From Bacillota bacterium (GTDB lineage Bacteria; Bacillota; Clostridia; Tissierellales; Sedimentibacteraceae), in NCBI GenBank assembly GCA_023453025.1, contig JAEXUD010000057.1, positions 1-9,134 of the forward strand: a DNA stretch of 9,134 nucleotides, read 5' to 3'. Of this stretch, positions 1 to 7,174 are shown piece after piece. The stretch's first letter is position 1, and each line of letters starts with the position of its first letter. A model generated the notes under the pieces. The model made no database searches. It saw only the letters and a list, made by a program, of their open reading frames with translations, and had not been told where the DNA came from. The position numbers and the translations under genes are program-made.

Positions 1-6
1 TAATAG

Positions 7-23
7 GATTAGGGTGTCAAAAG
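7..23 (+). repeat. Left terminal inverted repeat of the IS
   Basis: The 17 bases GATTAGGGTGTCAAAAG are the exact reverse complement of 1852-1868. Pairing fails one base outside (6 against 1869) and just inside, so these are the limits of the perfect repeat. They are the presumed transposase binding and cleavage sites. Confidence 0.88.
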
Positions 24-90
24 GTCATCGACTTTGATATAAATTTGTACTTTGAAAACTTAATACGCTATTTAGATTTCACGTTATTTT

Positions 91-99
91 TGATATAAT
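91..99 (+). promoter_or_regulatory. Extended -10 promoter of the transposase gene
   Basis: TGATATAAT is a perfect extended -10 (TGnTATAAT), 30 bases before the transposase start codon. No good -35 hexamer lies 16-18 bases upstream, which the TG extension could compensate for. The ten bases TTTGATATAA occur here (89-98) and also at 33-42, so a second, weaker start may lie upstream. The ribosome site GAGGTGG (117-123) follows. Confidence 0.55.
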
Positions 100-128
100 A
101 GATTTATCAAAAATGCGAGGTGGTATGA

Positions 129-1736
129 ATGGCTTTTGTTTTAAATAGTAACCAGCAAATATCGTTGATGGACAGTATATGCAGTCTTACAAAACGAGAA
201 CAGAGATTTCTGGAAAAATCTTGGGGCAAGGTCTTTGCTGATAAGATTTTCCCGGCTATTGATGAAAAAATTTTTTCTGTTCTCTATAGTGATAAGGCTT
301 CGCGTCCTAATACACCGGTAAATATTACCGTTGGAGCTCTGATTTTAAAAGAAGCATTAGGCGATACGGATGAGGAACTGGTTCAAGCGCTGATGTTTGA
401 TATCAGGTATCAGTATGCCCTTCATACTACGAGCTTTGAGGAACAGCCCTTTAGTGACCGGACCCTGAGCAGATTCCGCGCCAGATGCCTTGCTTATGAA
501 ACCGAGACAGGAATCGACCTTATCCATGAGTGTGTTACAAAAATGGCAAAAGAAATCTCAGAGTTTATGGGGATTACACCAAACATGCAGCGGATGGACA
601 GCCTCATGGTCGCAGCAAACATTAGAAACCTCTCTATGCTGGAACTCTTCTATACCTGTGTTGCAAACCTTGCAAAAATAATAGAACAGCGGGGCACAGA
701 ACTTCCGGAGGAACAGAAGCATTATATTGAAAAAGATGACTATAATAGTTTCATATATCACCAGAGGGAACTGGATGCCACGGAAAGAACAATCCTTGTC
801 ATGCATGACGCAGAAAGACTGATCCGAATTTGTGATGGCAGTGGAGATTTCGATGATACGAGTAAATACCAGCTTCTGATCCGGCTGCTGAAGGAACGAA
901 CGGTTGTAGATGGCGATGGTTCTCGCAGGCTCCGAAAAAAAGAGGAAGTAGAAGACCCTTCAAAGGTATTGCTGAATCCAGCTGACCCGGAAGCTACCTT
1001 CCGTAAAAAGGCTGGTTCAAAACACCTTGGATATGTTGGAAACATAACGGAAAGTGTTGGCAAAAACGGAAACCTTGTTACAGAGTATGCATATGAACAG
1101 AACATTTATAGTGATAATCAATTTTTAAATGATTATCTGGCAGACCAGCCCGTTTATAACGAAACAGCTGTTCTTGTGGCAGATGGAGCCTACAGTGGCG
1201 AAGAAAATGTGAAAACAGCTGCTGCACATCAGATAAAACTTGTAACAACAAATTTCACCAGTAAGAAACCCGCAGATATTTTTGCCGAATTTCTTTTTAA
1301 TGGATCAGGGCAGATACTTCTGGAATGTGGCAATCACAAAAATCCGATTTATACACACTATGATGAACATAATGACAGGTGCAACGCTCATTTTGCTCTG
1401 GAAGATTGTATGAAATGTCCTTATAGGGAACAGTGCAATCCCAGTTTCAGAAAAACATATGCATTAAGAGAAGTCTCATGGAAAGCTGTAAACAGAGCAA
1501 AAATGCTCCGCTATATGAAAACAGAGGAATTCCATGAGCTTGCTCATTTCCGGAATGGTGTTGAAGCAATCCCGTCATTGCTGCGCAGAAGATATCATGT
1601 GGATAAGATACCCGCACATGGCAAAAAACGTACACGCCTGCATTTTGGCTTTAAAATAGCAGCATTAAATTTTCAGAAGTTGTTGGATTACACCAACAGC
1701 CTGGATAAGCATGCCCCAAAAACAGAAGCCGCTTAA
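129..1736 (+). CDS. IS1182-family DDE transposase
   Basis: This enzyme cuts and joins the ends of the surrounding insertion sequence. The 535-residue length is normal for the family. The N-terminal 120 residues resemble the InsH-type transposase N-terminal domain (for example the FSDRTLSRFRAR stretch, 108-119). The likely catalytic triad is D157 (in QRMDSL), D352 (in VADGAYSG) and E479 (in NGVEAIPS). Between the second D and the E lies a zinc-ribbon-like cluster, C427-x2-C430-x5-C436, common in this family. The C-terminal GFKIAALNFQKLL segment is also typical. The start is supported by GAGGTGG five bases upstream. The frame is uninterrupted, so the protein is probably functional. The family call rests on recognised motifs and the element's ends, not on a database search. 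Confidence 0.92.
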   Translation: MAFVLNSNQQISLMDSICSLTKREQRFLEKSWGKVFADKIFPAIDEKIFSVLYSDKASRPNTPVNITVGALILKEALGDTDEELVQALMFDIRYQYALHTTSFEEQPFSDRTLSRFRARCLAYETETGIDLIHECVTKMAKEISEFMGITPNMQRMDSLMVAANIRNLSMLELFYTCVANLAKIIEQRGTELPEEQKHYIEKDDYNSFIYHQRELDATERTILVMHDAERLIRICDGSGDFDDTSKYQLLIRLLKERTVVDGDGSRRLRKKEEVEDPSKVLLNPADPEATFRKKAGSKHLGYVGNITESVGKNGNLVTEYAYEQNIYSDNQFLNDYLADQPVYNETAVLVADGAYSGEENVKTAAAHQIKLVTTNFTSKKPADIFAEFLFNGSGQILLECGNHKNPIYTHYDEHNDRCNAHFALEDCMKCPYREQCNPSFRKTYALREVSWKAVNRAKMLRYMKTEEFHELAHFRNGVEAIPSLLRRRYHVDKIPAHGKKRTRLHFGFKIAALNFQKLLDYTNSLDKHAPKTEAA

Positions 1737-1851
1737 ATACAATACAGCTATACTATCCTTTTATCATTGTATTTCTTATTCCTTATCATCTAAAACCAAA
1801 TCGTATTAATTTTTCAAGGTACATATAAAAATCAAATGTTTGTTGAAGTGT

Positions 1852-1868
1852 CTTTTGACACCCTAATC
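1852..1868 (-). repeat. Right terminal inverted repeat of the IS
   Basis: Exact reverse complement of 7-23. This end can also fold on itself: AAGTGTC (1846-1852), a TTTT loop, then GACAC (1857-1861). The left end lacks this small hairpin. Confidence 0.88.
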
Positions 1869-1914
1869 ATAATAGGAAAGTTCTCATTTTCTATTGTATA
1901 AAAAACAAGGGGTT

Positions 1915-2020
1915 ATAGGGGAAGAATTCCCCTATCGCATTAAGGAGGGTGCTCAGGCTGTGAAACAGCCGTCGAAGGGAACCATAGGGTTCCATAGCGA
2001 AAGTGTCGTAGACACTTTTT
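1915..2020 (+). other. Four-hairpin GC-rich island, identity unknown
   Basis: Four perfect stem-loops follow one another: 1915-1923/1927-1935 (9 bp, GAA loop), 1956-1961/1965-1970 (6 bp, GAA loop), 1978-1983/1988-1993 (6 bp, ATAG loop) and 2000-2007/2011-2018 (8 bp, GTA loop, then a T-run). Short unpaired linkers include an AGGAGGG stretch at 1943-1949. The island is about 51% G+C against AT-rich flanks. A possible -10 (TATAAA, 1897-1902) would give an RNA of roughly 110 bases ending at the T-run, but no -35 is seen. It could be a structured RNA, the leftover end of an IS200/IS605-type element, or a transfer-origin region from a conjugative element. One frame (1876-2043) is open through the whole island but has no clear start. 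I do not recognise a known riboswitch core. Confidence 0.5.
2000..2020 (+). terminator. Intrinsic terminator closing the hairpin island
   Basis: An 8-bp perfect stem (AAAGTGTC with GACACTTT, loop GTA) is followed directly by a run of T ending at 2020. It would end the transcript of the hairpin island, and also any read-through from the insertion sequence, before the downstream operon. The stem is only moderately GC-rich, so termination may be partial. Confidence 0.6.
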
Positions 2021-2063
2021 ACATATTACATAAAAATAAATGGTAAGGATTTAAAGATTGTAT

Positions 2064-2069
2064 TATAAT
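2064..2069 (+). promoter_or_regulatory. Candidate -10 for the acetyltransferase-sirtuin-kinase-regulator operon
   Basis: A consensus TATAAT lies 34 bases before the acetyltransferase start and after the terminator, where a promoter is expected. The -35 position (TGGTAA at 2041-2046, 17-base spacer) is a poor match, so basal strength may be low or an activator may be needed. Confidence 0.4.
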
Positions 2070-2103
2070 TAATAAGAACTATCATGACATTATGTAAGGG
2101 GAG

Positions 2104-2997
2104 ATGAGTATCATAAGCAAAATTGAAAATCCTAGTATAATTTTAAAGGAATGGATAAATGAGAAGTATTATAGAGAAATAAAAGGGTTGGAAAATATTT
2201 GTATTCAGAGAGATAGTATTTCATTTAAGCTGGAGTTGGAATATAAATTAAGTAATTTAAAGCAATCTGAAATATTTAACAATATTAATGAATTTATGTT
2301 TTATACTAACAATCTATTAATTGGATACATAGGAATAGGTGATTTTGGAGGAGCTTCGTTAGAAATAAACGGGATGGTTCATCCTGATTACAGAAAAATG
2401 GGTGTTTTTTCAAAACTATTTTCTCTTGTTAAGGATGAATGGATGAAAAGAAAGCACAAAGAAATGCTTTTGCTAAGCGATAAAAAATCTGTATCGGGAA
2501 TCAAATTTATAAAAAATGTCAGCGAATCTTATGATCACTCAGAATATGATATGTTTTTAAATATTAACATGGTACCAACCTTGGAACAATATAGCCTGAG
2601 TTTAAAAAGTGCAATAAAAACCGACTGTGCAAAGGTTGCAAAAATGGATTCTGAATTTTTTGATATAATTGTTAAAGAAGATGATGAGTATATTATAGAA
2701 AATATAGAAAATGAAACAACCTTTATTGCTTCAGCAGATAATATTGATATAGGCAAGGTTCGCATTGAATTAAATAATGGAGTTGGCGGAATTTATGGAT
2801 TAGGCATTCTTTCAAATTACAGAGGAAATGGATATGGAAGGGAACTGCTTCTATCGTCTATTTCAAAGCTCATTAATATGGGTGCAGACAAAATAGTGCT
2901 GCAGGTAGAAACAAATAATAAAAATGCCTTAAGCCTTTATAAATCCTGCGGTTTTGAAGAAAACTATGTGATGGAATATTATAAATTAAGTAAATAA
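2104..2997 (+). CDS. Tandem GNAT-family N-acetyltransferase
   Basis: A 297-residue protein with two acetyltransferase folds. The N-terminal half is degenerate but keeps a motif-A-like stretch (VHPDYRKMGVFSKL, 92-105), with M-G-V where acetyl-CoA-binding loops usually have G-x-G/A. The C-terminal half is canonical: strand plus acetyl-CoA loop GILSNYRGNGYGRELL (234-249, R240-G-N-G243-Y-G245), then VETNNKNALSLYKSCGF (268-284, motif B with Y279). The C-terminal domain is therefore the likely catalyst; the first may bind substrate. The acceptor cannot be read from sequence. It is the first gene of a tight operon with a sirtuin 12 bases downstream, which suggests paired protein acetylation and deacylation. 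TAAGGGGAG abuts the start codon, giving unusually short spacing, but no other start fits. A 7-codon frame (2084-2107) overlaps the start. Confidence 0.85.
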   Translation: MSIISKIENPSIILKEWINEKYYREIKGLENICIQRDSISFKLELEYKLSNLKQSEIFNNINEFMFYTNNLLIGYIGIGDFGGASLEINGMVHPDYRKMGVFSKLFSLVKDEWMKRKHKEMLLLSDKKSVSGIKFIKNVSESYDHSEYDMFLNINMVPTLEQYSLSLKSAIKTDCAKVAKMDSEFFDIIVKEDDEYIIENIENETTFIASADNIDIGKVRIELNNGVGGIYGLGILSNYRGNGYGRELLLSSISKLINMGADKIVLQVETNNKNALSLYKSCGFEENYVMEYYKLSK

Positions 2998-3009
2998 CAG
3001 GAGGCTTTC

Positions 3010-3711
3010 ATGAATATAGAACTTAATAAAATGATTCAAAAAAGTGAAAATATAGTATTTTTTGGTGGCGCAGGTGTTTCCACAGAAAGCGGCATACCTG
3101 ATTTCAGAAGTGTTGACGGCTTGTATAATGAAAAATATAAATATCCTCCTGAAACAATAATTTCACATGGCTTTTTCATGCGTAACACGGAAGAATTTTT
3201 TGATTTCTATAAAAACAAGATGATATTTTTAAATGCAAAACCAAACATGGCACACATCAGGCTTGCTGAATTAGAGGCACAAGGCAAATTAAAAGCTGTC
3301 ATTACTCAAAATATTGATGGGCTCCACCAGGCAGCCGGCAGTAAAAATGTTCTTGAACTTCACGGTTCAGTTCATAGGAATTATTGTATGAAATGCGGGA
3401 AATTTTATGATGCTCATTCAATAGTTGCGTGTAAAGGAGTTCCTAAATGCAGCTGCGGCGGAATTATCAAACCGGATGTGGTTTTGTATGAAGAAAGTCT
3501 TGACCAGGATATATTGGAAAAATCAGTCGAATATATAGAAAATGCGGATGTGCTGATTATAGGAGGAACATCTCTTGTAGTTTACCCGGCAGCAGGTCTG
3601 ATTAATTATTACAAAGGAAAAAAGCTTGTGCTGATAAATAAATCCTCAACTTCAATGGACAAAAAGGCCAGTATTGTTATTAACGACCGGATTGGAAAGG
3701 CATTTGAATAA
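3010..3711 (+). CDS. cobB: Sirtuin, NAD-dependent protein deacylase (Sir2/CobB family)
   Basis: Removes acetyl or other acyl groups from protein lysines, consuming NAD+ and giving nicotinamide and O-acyl-ADP-ribose; cytosolic. All core motifs of the family are present in its 233 residues: NAD-binding GGAGVSTESGIPDFR (19-33), TQNIDGLH (99-106) with N101 and D103, catalytic H118 in LHGS, a zinc site C126-x2-C129 with C147-x-C149, and GGTSLVVYPAA (185-195). The length is normal for a short bacterial sirtuin with no extensions. A strong ribosome site, AGGAGG, lies six bases before the start. Only 12 bases separate it from the acetyltransferase and 19 from the kinase start, so co-transcription is likely. 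Substrate and acyl preference are not evident. The symbol is the usual family name, not proof of orthology. Confidence 0.95.
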   Translation: MNIELNKMIQKSENIVFFGGAGVSTESGIPDFRSVDGLYNEKYKYPPETIISHGFFMRNTEEFFDFYKNKMIFLNAKPNMAHIRLAELEAQGKLKAVITQNIDGLHQAAGSKNVLELHGSVHRNYCMKCGKFYDAHSIVACKGVPKCSCGGIIKPDVVLYEESLDQDILEKSVEYIENADVLIIGGTSLVVYPAAGLINYYKGKKLVLINKSSTSMDKKASIVINDRIGKAFE

Positions 3712-3730
3712 TATTGGAGATAAAATTTAT

Positions 3731-5710
3731 ATGAAAAAAAAGAATAATATAATAATTGGTTGTTTTGTTCTTATAATAATTACTCAATTATTTATTTTCA
3801 AAGGCAATAAAGAATATTTAACTGAAGAAGAAATTAAATGGCTTAAAAATCAAGAAGCCATTATTTATGCTGCAAATGAAAATGCTCCGCCACTTCGTTT
3901 TGTTGATGAAGTGGACAACCAGTATAAAGGAGTTGTTGTTGATTTTGTAAACCAATTATCATTAGAATTAGGTATAGATATACAAACTGTTCCAATGAAA
4001 TGGAATGATGCATTGGTTTCATTAAAAGAAGGCAATACACAAGTTTGTGATATGTTTATTAACAGCGAAAGAAGCCAGCACTACCTATTTACGGATTCAA
4101 TATATAATTTAAGAACAGTATTATTGACTAAATCAGTTGAAAATTTTGACATTAAGCAAATTAATGATATGAGAGTAGCAACCGAGTTAGGAGATTATGC
4201 CAACAATTATTTGCTGGAGAATTTTCCCGAAGCGGAATTAGTATATACCGACAATGTTGAAGAAGGTATCGAGCTATTTATCGATGGCAAGGTTGACGCA
4301 GTAATAGGCGACGAACCTGTTATAACTTATCTGCTGGTTCAAAGAAATGAGCATCTGAATCCGGCATATTCAAATATAATAATGTACCAGCAGGAAGTTG
4401 CTTTTGGTGTTTCTAAAGATAAACCAGAATTAGTTCCAATTTTAAATAAAGCAATCACACAAATAAAGAATAAAGGACAGCTTGAAAAAATTCAACAAAA
4501 ATGGTTCGGGATATCTACACCATTAATGGATGAGGGAAATACAGGTGAAATTATTAAGAATATAGCAATAGTATCTGTACTGGCAGCAGGTATATTTATT
4601 CTTATAATATTTAACAACTTATCCTTGCAAAAACAGGTGAAATATAGGACAAAGGAACTAGAAAACAGTAGAAATGATCTGCAAATAATATTTGACGGAA
4701 TATCAGAATTTATGCTTGTTGTTGATAATGAAAAAAAGGTATTAAAAATTAATAAGAGTTTTACAGATTATCTGGGAGATTCTATATATTTAACGTCGGG
4801 TGCCAATTGCAATGATTATATCGGCAAATTTTGCAATAACTGCTGCGAGTGTATGTTAAATGAAGTGTATTTGAAAAATAAAGAGATTAACAAGGAAATA
4901 ATGGTTGGACATGATGTTTATGAAATCAACTTTCAGCCTTTAAAAGACGCTAATAATACAGTTCTTATAACAATCAAGAATATTACATTGGATAAAATAA
5001 ACCGAAATAAAATGCTTCATACTAATAAGATGATTGCAATTGGACAATTGGCAGCAGGTATGGCACATGAAATCAGAAATCCATTAGGTATAATAAGAAC
5101 TCAAAGTTATTTAATCAGAATTAATGAAAGAATTGATGAAGGGGTAAACAAATCATTGGACTTCATAGATTCAGCTGTGAACAGAGCAAGCAATATAATT
5201 GAAAATATCTTAAGTTTTTCCAGGCTTTCCAGCAAAGATAAAAAATCAATTGACGCTAATCAAATGATACAAAGAATAATTGAAATGCACAATGATGCAA
5301 TAATCAAGAATAAAATAACAATCAGCATAAAAAGTAATGTTGAAGAGGAGCTTATTTTAAATGCAGAAAGCCTAGAGCATATAATATTGAATTTAATTTC
5401 AAATTCAATTGACGCAATGACGGAAGGCGGCAAATTAAGGATTAGCTTATTTTTGAGAAATAATGATTTTATATTGACATGTGAAGATACAGGCTGCGGT
5501 ATAGACGAAAAAGACCTGTACAATATTTACAATCCTTTTTTCACAACTAAAGAACTTGGTAAAGGAACAGGTCTGGGGTTGTTTATTGTTTATTCAGAAG
5601 TAGATAGATTAAATGGAAAAATTGAGGTTAAAAGCAAATTAGGCGAAGGAACCACTTTTACTATAACAATACCACTGGAGAGGAAGGTTGAGAATGACAG
5701 GGTTGTTTAA
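3731..5710 (+). CDS. Membrane sensor histidine kinase with SBP_bac_3 and PAS domains
   Basis: Reads an extracellular signal and phosphorylates the adjacent regulator. Domains in order (659 residues): membrane anchor (about 6-24); extracellular solute-binding-protein type 3 domain (about 31-262), with the WLKNQ entry and the Arg (R114 in SERSQHYLF) and Asp (D194 in AVIGDEPV) positions that usually hold an amino acid's carboxyl and amino groups; second membrane helix (about 275-295); PAS domain (about 315-420) with a cysteine cluster at C360, C368, C371, C372, C374; HisKA with H446 in MAHEIRNP; and an ATPase domain with N558, the DTGCGI box (586-591), FFTTK (603-607) and GKGTGLGL (610-617). No HAMP domain is seen. 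The start at 3731 is preferred because GGAGA lies ten bases upstream; the frame stays open back to an ATG at 3674, inside the sirtuin. The gene overlaps the regulator by 17 bases, marking a cognate pair. The ligand is unknown; ornithine is a guess from context. Confidence 0.93.
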   Translation: MKKKNNIIIGCFVLIIITQLFIFKGNKEYLTEEEIKWLKNQEAIIYAANENAPPLRFVDEVDNQYKGVVVDFVNQLSLELGIDIQTVPMKWNDALVSLKEGNTQVCDMFINSERSQHYLFTDSIYNLRTVLLTKSVENFDIKQINDMRVATELGDYANNYLLENFPEAELVYTDNVEEGIELFIDGKVDAVIGDEPVITYLLVQRNEHLNPAYSNIIMYQQEVAFGVSKDKPELVPILNKAITQIKNKGQLEKIQQKWFGISTPLMDEGNTGEIIKNIAIVSVLAAGIFILIIFNNLSLQKQVKYRTKELENSRNDLQIIFDGISEFMLVVDNEKKVLKINKSFTDYLGDSIYLTSGANCNDYIGKFCNNCCECMLNEVYLKNKEINKEIMVGHDVYEINFQPLKDANNTVLITIKNITLDKINRNKMLHTNKMIAIGQLAAGMAHEIRNPLGIIRTQSYLIRINERIDEGVNKSLDFIDSAVNRASNIIENILSFSRLSSKDKKSIDANQMIQRIIEMHNDAIIKNKITISIKSNVEEELILNAESLEHIILNLISNSIDAMTEGGKLRISLFLRNNDFILTCEDTGCGIDEKDLYNIYNPFFTTKELGKGTGLGLFIVYSEVDRLNGKIEVKSKLGEGTTFTITIPLERKVENDRVV

Positions 5711-7073
5711 AATTTTAATAGTTGATGATGATGCCGACTACAGAGAAACATACAGGATGCTTCTGACAAAAAAAGGTTATAGCATAAGTGCTGCAGCATC
5801 AGCAGAGGAAGCATACAATTTGATTAATAAAGAATATTATCCTTTGATAATAAGCGATATAATGATGCCGAAAATTGATGGTGTAGAATTTTTGAAGGAA
5901 ATCAAGGGAAAATATGATAAAAATGTAGAAGTAATTATGGTGACCGGTTACGGAAGCGTTGAAACTGCTGTTCAATCAATGAAATTTGGTGCATTTGGAT
6001 ATTTTATAAAAAGCCATAATCCTGAAGAATTGATTATTGAAATAGAAAAGGTTCATAAAATATTTTCATTGCAGAATTTAAATGAGCTGAATAAAAACAC
6101 AAAAAGAAGCAAATTCCTTTATACAAGCAAAAATAAGAAAATGCAGAATGTTTATGATTTAATAAAGAGAGTGGCAGAAAGCAACTCCAATGTTTTAATA
6201 ACAGGAGAATCCGGTGTAGGTAAGGAAATAATCGCTCATATGATTCATGATAATAGCCATAGAGTAAATATGCCCTTTATACCAATTAATTGTCAGTATT
6301 ATTCATCAGGATTAATAGAATCAGAGCTCTTTGGTCATGAAAAGGGTGCATTTACCGGCGCGGGCTCAACAAGAATAGGTCATTTGGAAGAAGCTGATGG
6401 CGGTACCATTTTTTTAGATGAAATTGGAGATATCGAGGAAGGTACTCAGGTAAAACTTCTTAGAGTGCTGGAAACAAAACAAATTGAGAGAATTGGGTCA
6501 AATAAGCTCGTTGATGTTGATTTCAGATTAGTTTCAGCCACAAACAAGGATTTGTCAAAAGCTGTCGCAGGAAATAAATTTCGTGAAGATTTATATTTCA
6601 GAATAAATACTATAGAAATTAAAATACCGCCGTTGAGAGAGCGTAAAGAAGATCTGATGGATTTAGTTTACTTTTTTATTGACAGATATAATAAAGAGAT
6701 GGGTAAGGGTATTAAGGACATTGATGAAATTACAAAACAGCAATTATTAAGTTATAATTATCCCGGAAACATACGTGAGTTGAAAAATATTATTGAAAGA
6801 TTGATTGTGTTATCGACCGGCAGTATTTTAAAAGGAGATATATACTACAATAAAAAGCAATTAAATAATTATGAACCCGCTTACGCTGTCGATGAAGAAT
6901 TTAAAACGTATAAAGAAGCAAAGAGGAATTTTGAAATAGGATATATTACAAAGATTCTAAAAAGCTGTAATAATAATATAACACACGCTGCAAAATTAAT
7001 GGATATCAGCAGAAGACAGCTGTTTAATAAAATTATGGAGCTTGATTTAAAAGAATACTCAAAATATTTGTAG
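5694..7073 (+). CDS. NtrC-type sigma-54-dependent response regulator
   Basis: A transcription activator that remodels sigma-54 RNA polymerase using ATP once phosphorylated. In 459 residues it has a receiver domain with acidic pocket D11-D13, phospho-acceptor D55 in IISDIMMP, T84 and K106; an AAA+ domain with Walker A GESGVGKE (171-178), the sigma-54-contacting GAFTGA loop (218-223) and Walker B with D242-E243; and a C-terminal Fis-type helix-turn-helix (about 419-453, ITHAAKLMDISRRQLFNKI). After K106 the receiver has Ser instead of the usual cis-Pro (FIKSHNPEEL), a variant also found in other clostridial regulators as I recall. The chosen start has AGGAAGG six bases upstream; an in-frame TTG two codons earlier is less likely. 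A sigma-54 promoter lies 100 bases after the gene, so the transporter and thiolase genes are its probable targets. Confidence 0.95.
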   Translation: MTGLFKILIVDDDADYRETYRMLLTKKGYSISAAASAEEAYNLINKEYYPLIISDIMMPKIDGVEFLKEIKGKYDKNVEVIMVTGYGSVETAVQSMKFGAFGYFIKSHNPEELIIEIEKVHKIFSLQNLNELNKNTKRSKFLYTSKNKKMQNVYDLIKRVAESNSNVLITGESGVGKEIIAHMIHDNSHRVNMPFIPINCQYYSSGLIESELFGHEKGAFTGAGSTRIGHLEEADGGTIFLDEIGDIEEGTQVKLLRVLETKQIERIGSNKLVDVDFRLVSATNKDLSKAVAGNKFREDLYFRINTIEIKIPPLRERKEDLMDLVYFFIDRYNKEMGKGIKDIDEITKQQLLSYNYPGNIRELKNIIERLIVLSTGSILKGDIYYNKKQLNNYEPAYAVDEEFKTYKEAKRNFEIGYITKILKSCNNNITHAAKLMDISRRQLFNKIMELDLKEYSKYL

Positions 7074-7101
7074 TAGGAAAAAACTTGCTAGGAAATAAAT
7101 T

Positions 7102-7130
7102 GCAATGTGAAAAATTATACCTGGCAATGT
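7102..7130 (+). promoter_or_regulatory. Possible activator-binding direct repeat upstream of the sigma-54 promoter
   Basis: GCAATGT occurs at 7102-7108 and again at 7124-7130, 22 bases apart, about two helical turns, so both would face the same side of the DNA. It lies 45-73 bases upstream of the -24 element, a plausible place for an enhancer-binding protein. Inverted rather than direct repeats are more usual for NtrC-type activators, so this is tentative. Confidence 0.25.
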
Positions 7131-7174
7131 ATTTTTTTTTTGCTGAAAATTGGAGATTCGTTAATAAGAATTTT

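Larger units (their letters stand above)
7..1868 (+). mobile_element. Complete IS1182-family insertion sequence
   Basis: A single-gene element bounded by perfect 17-bp inverted repeats (7-23 and 1852-1868) and encoding one full-length DDE transposase. The length of about 1.86 kb, one open frame and the GGGTGTCAAAAG-type ends fit the IS1182 family. The transposase is visibly less AT-rich than the downstream genes, which suits a recent arrival. Nothing is frameshifted or truncated, so the element could still be active. A clean target-site duplication is not evident. TAATAGG occurs at 1-7 and again at 1870-1876, but the second copy is offset by about two bases from the end and the first overlaps the repeat, so it may be chance. 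The exact outer ends are uncertain by a few bases. Confidence 0.88.

Noticed and set aside
758..1105. 115-codon minus-strand frame inside the transposase
   Set aside because: An antisense shadow; the plus strand encodes a full DDE transposase with conserved residues.
1..1876. TAATAGG at 1-7 and 1870-1876 as a target-site duplication
   Set aside because: The copies are not symmetric to the IS ends and one overlaps the inverted repeat, so I do not assert it as a duplication.
1943..1993. Lysine or other known riboswitch in the hairpin island
   Set aside because: The GAAGGGA-like bits are too short; the conserved cores of riboswitches I know are absent and the next gene lies beyond a terminator.
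2084..2107. Seven-codon leader peptide overlapping the acetyltransferase start
   Set aside because: No ribosome site of its own and too short to distinguish from chance.
3674..3730. Upstream start codon for the kinase gene at 3674
   Set aside because: It lies inside the sirtuin gene without a ribosome site. The ATG at 3731 follows GGAGA and begins a normal Lys-rich membrane-anchor N-terminus.
7122..7143. A second TGGCA...TTGC pair resembling a sigma-54 promoter
   Set aside because: GG and GC are 17 bases apart here; sigma-54 needs ten.
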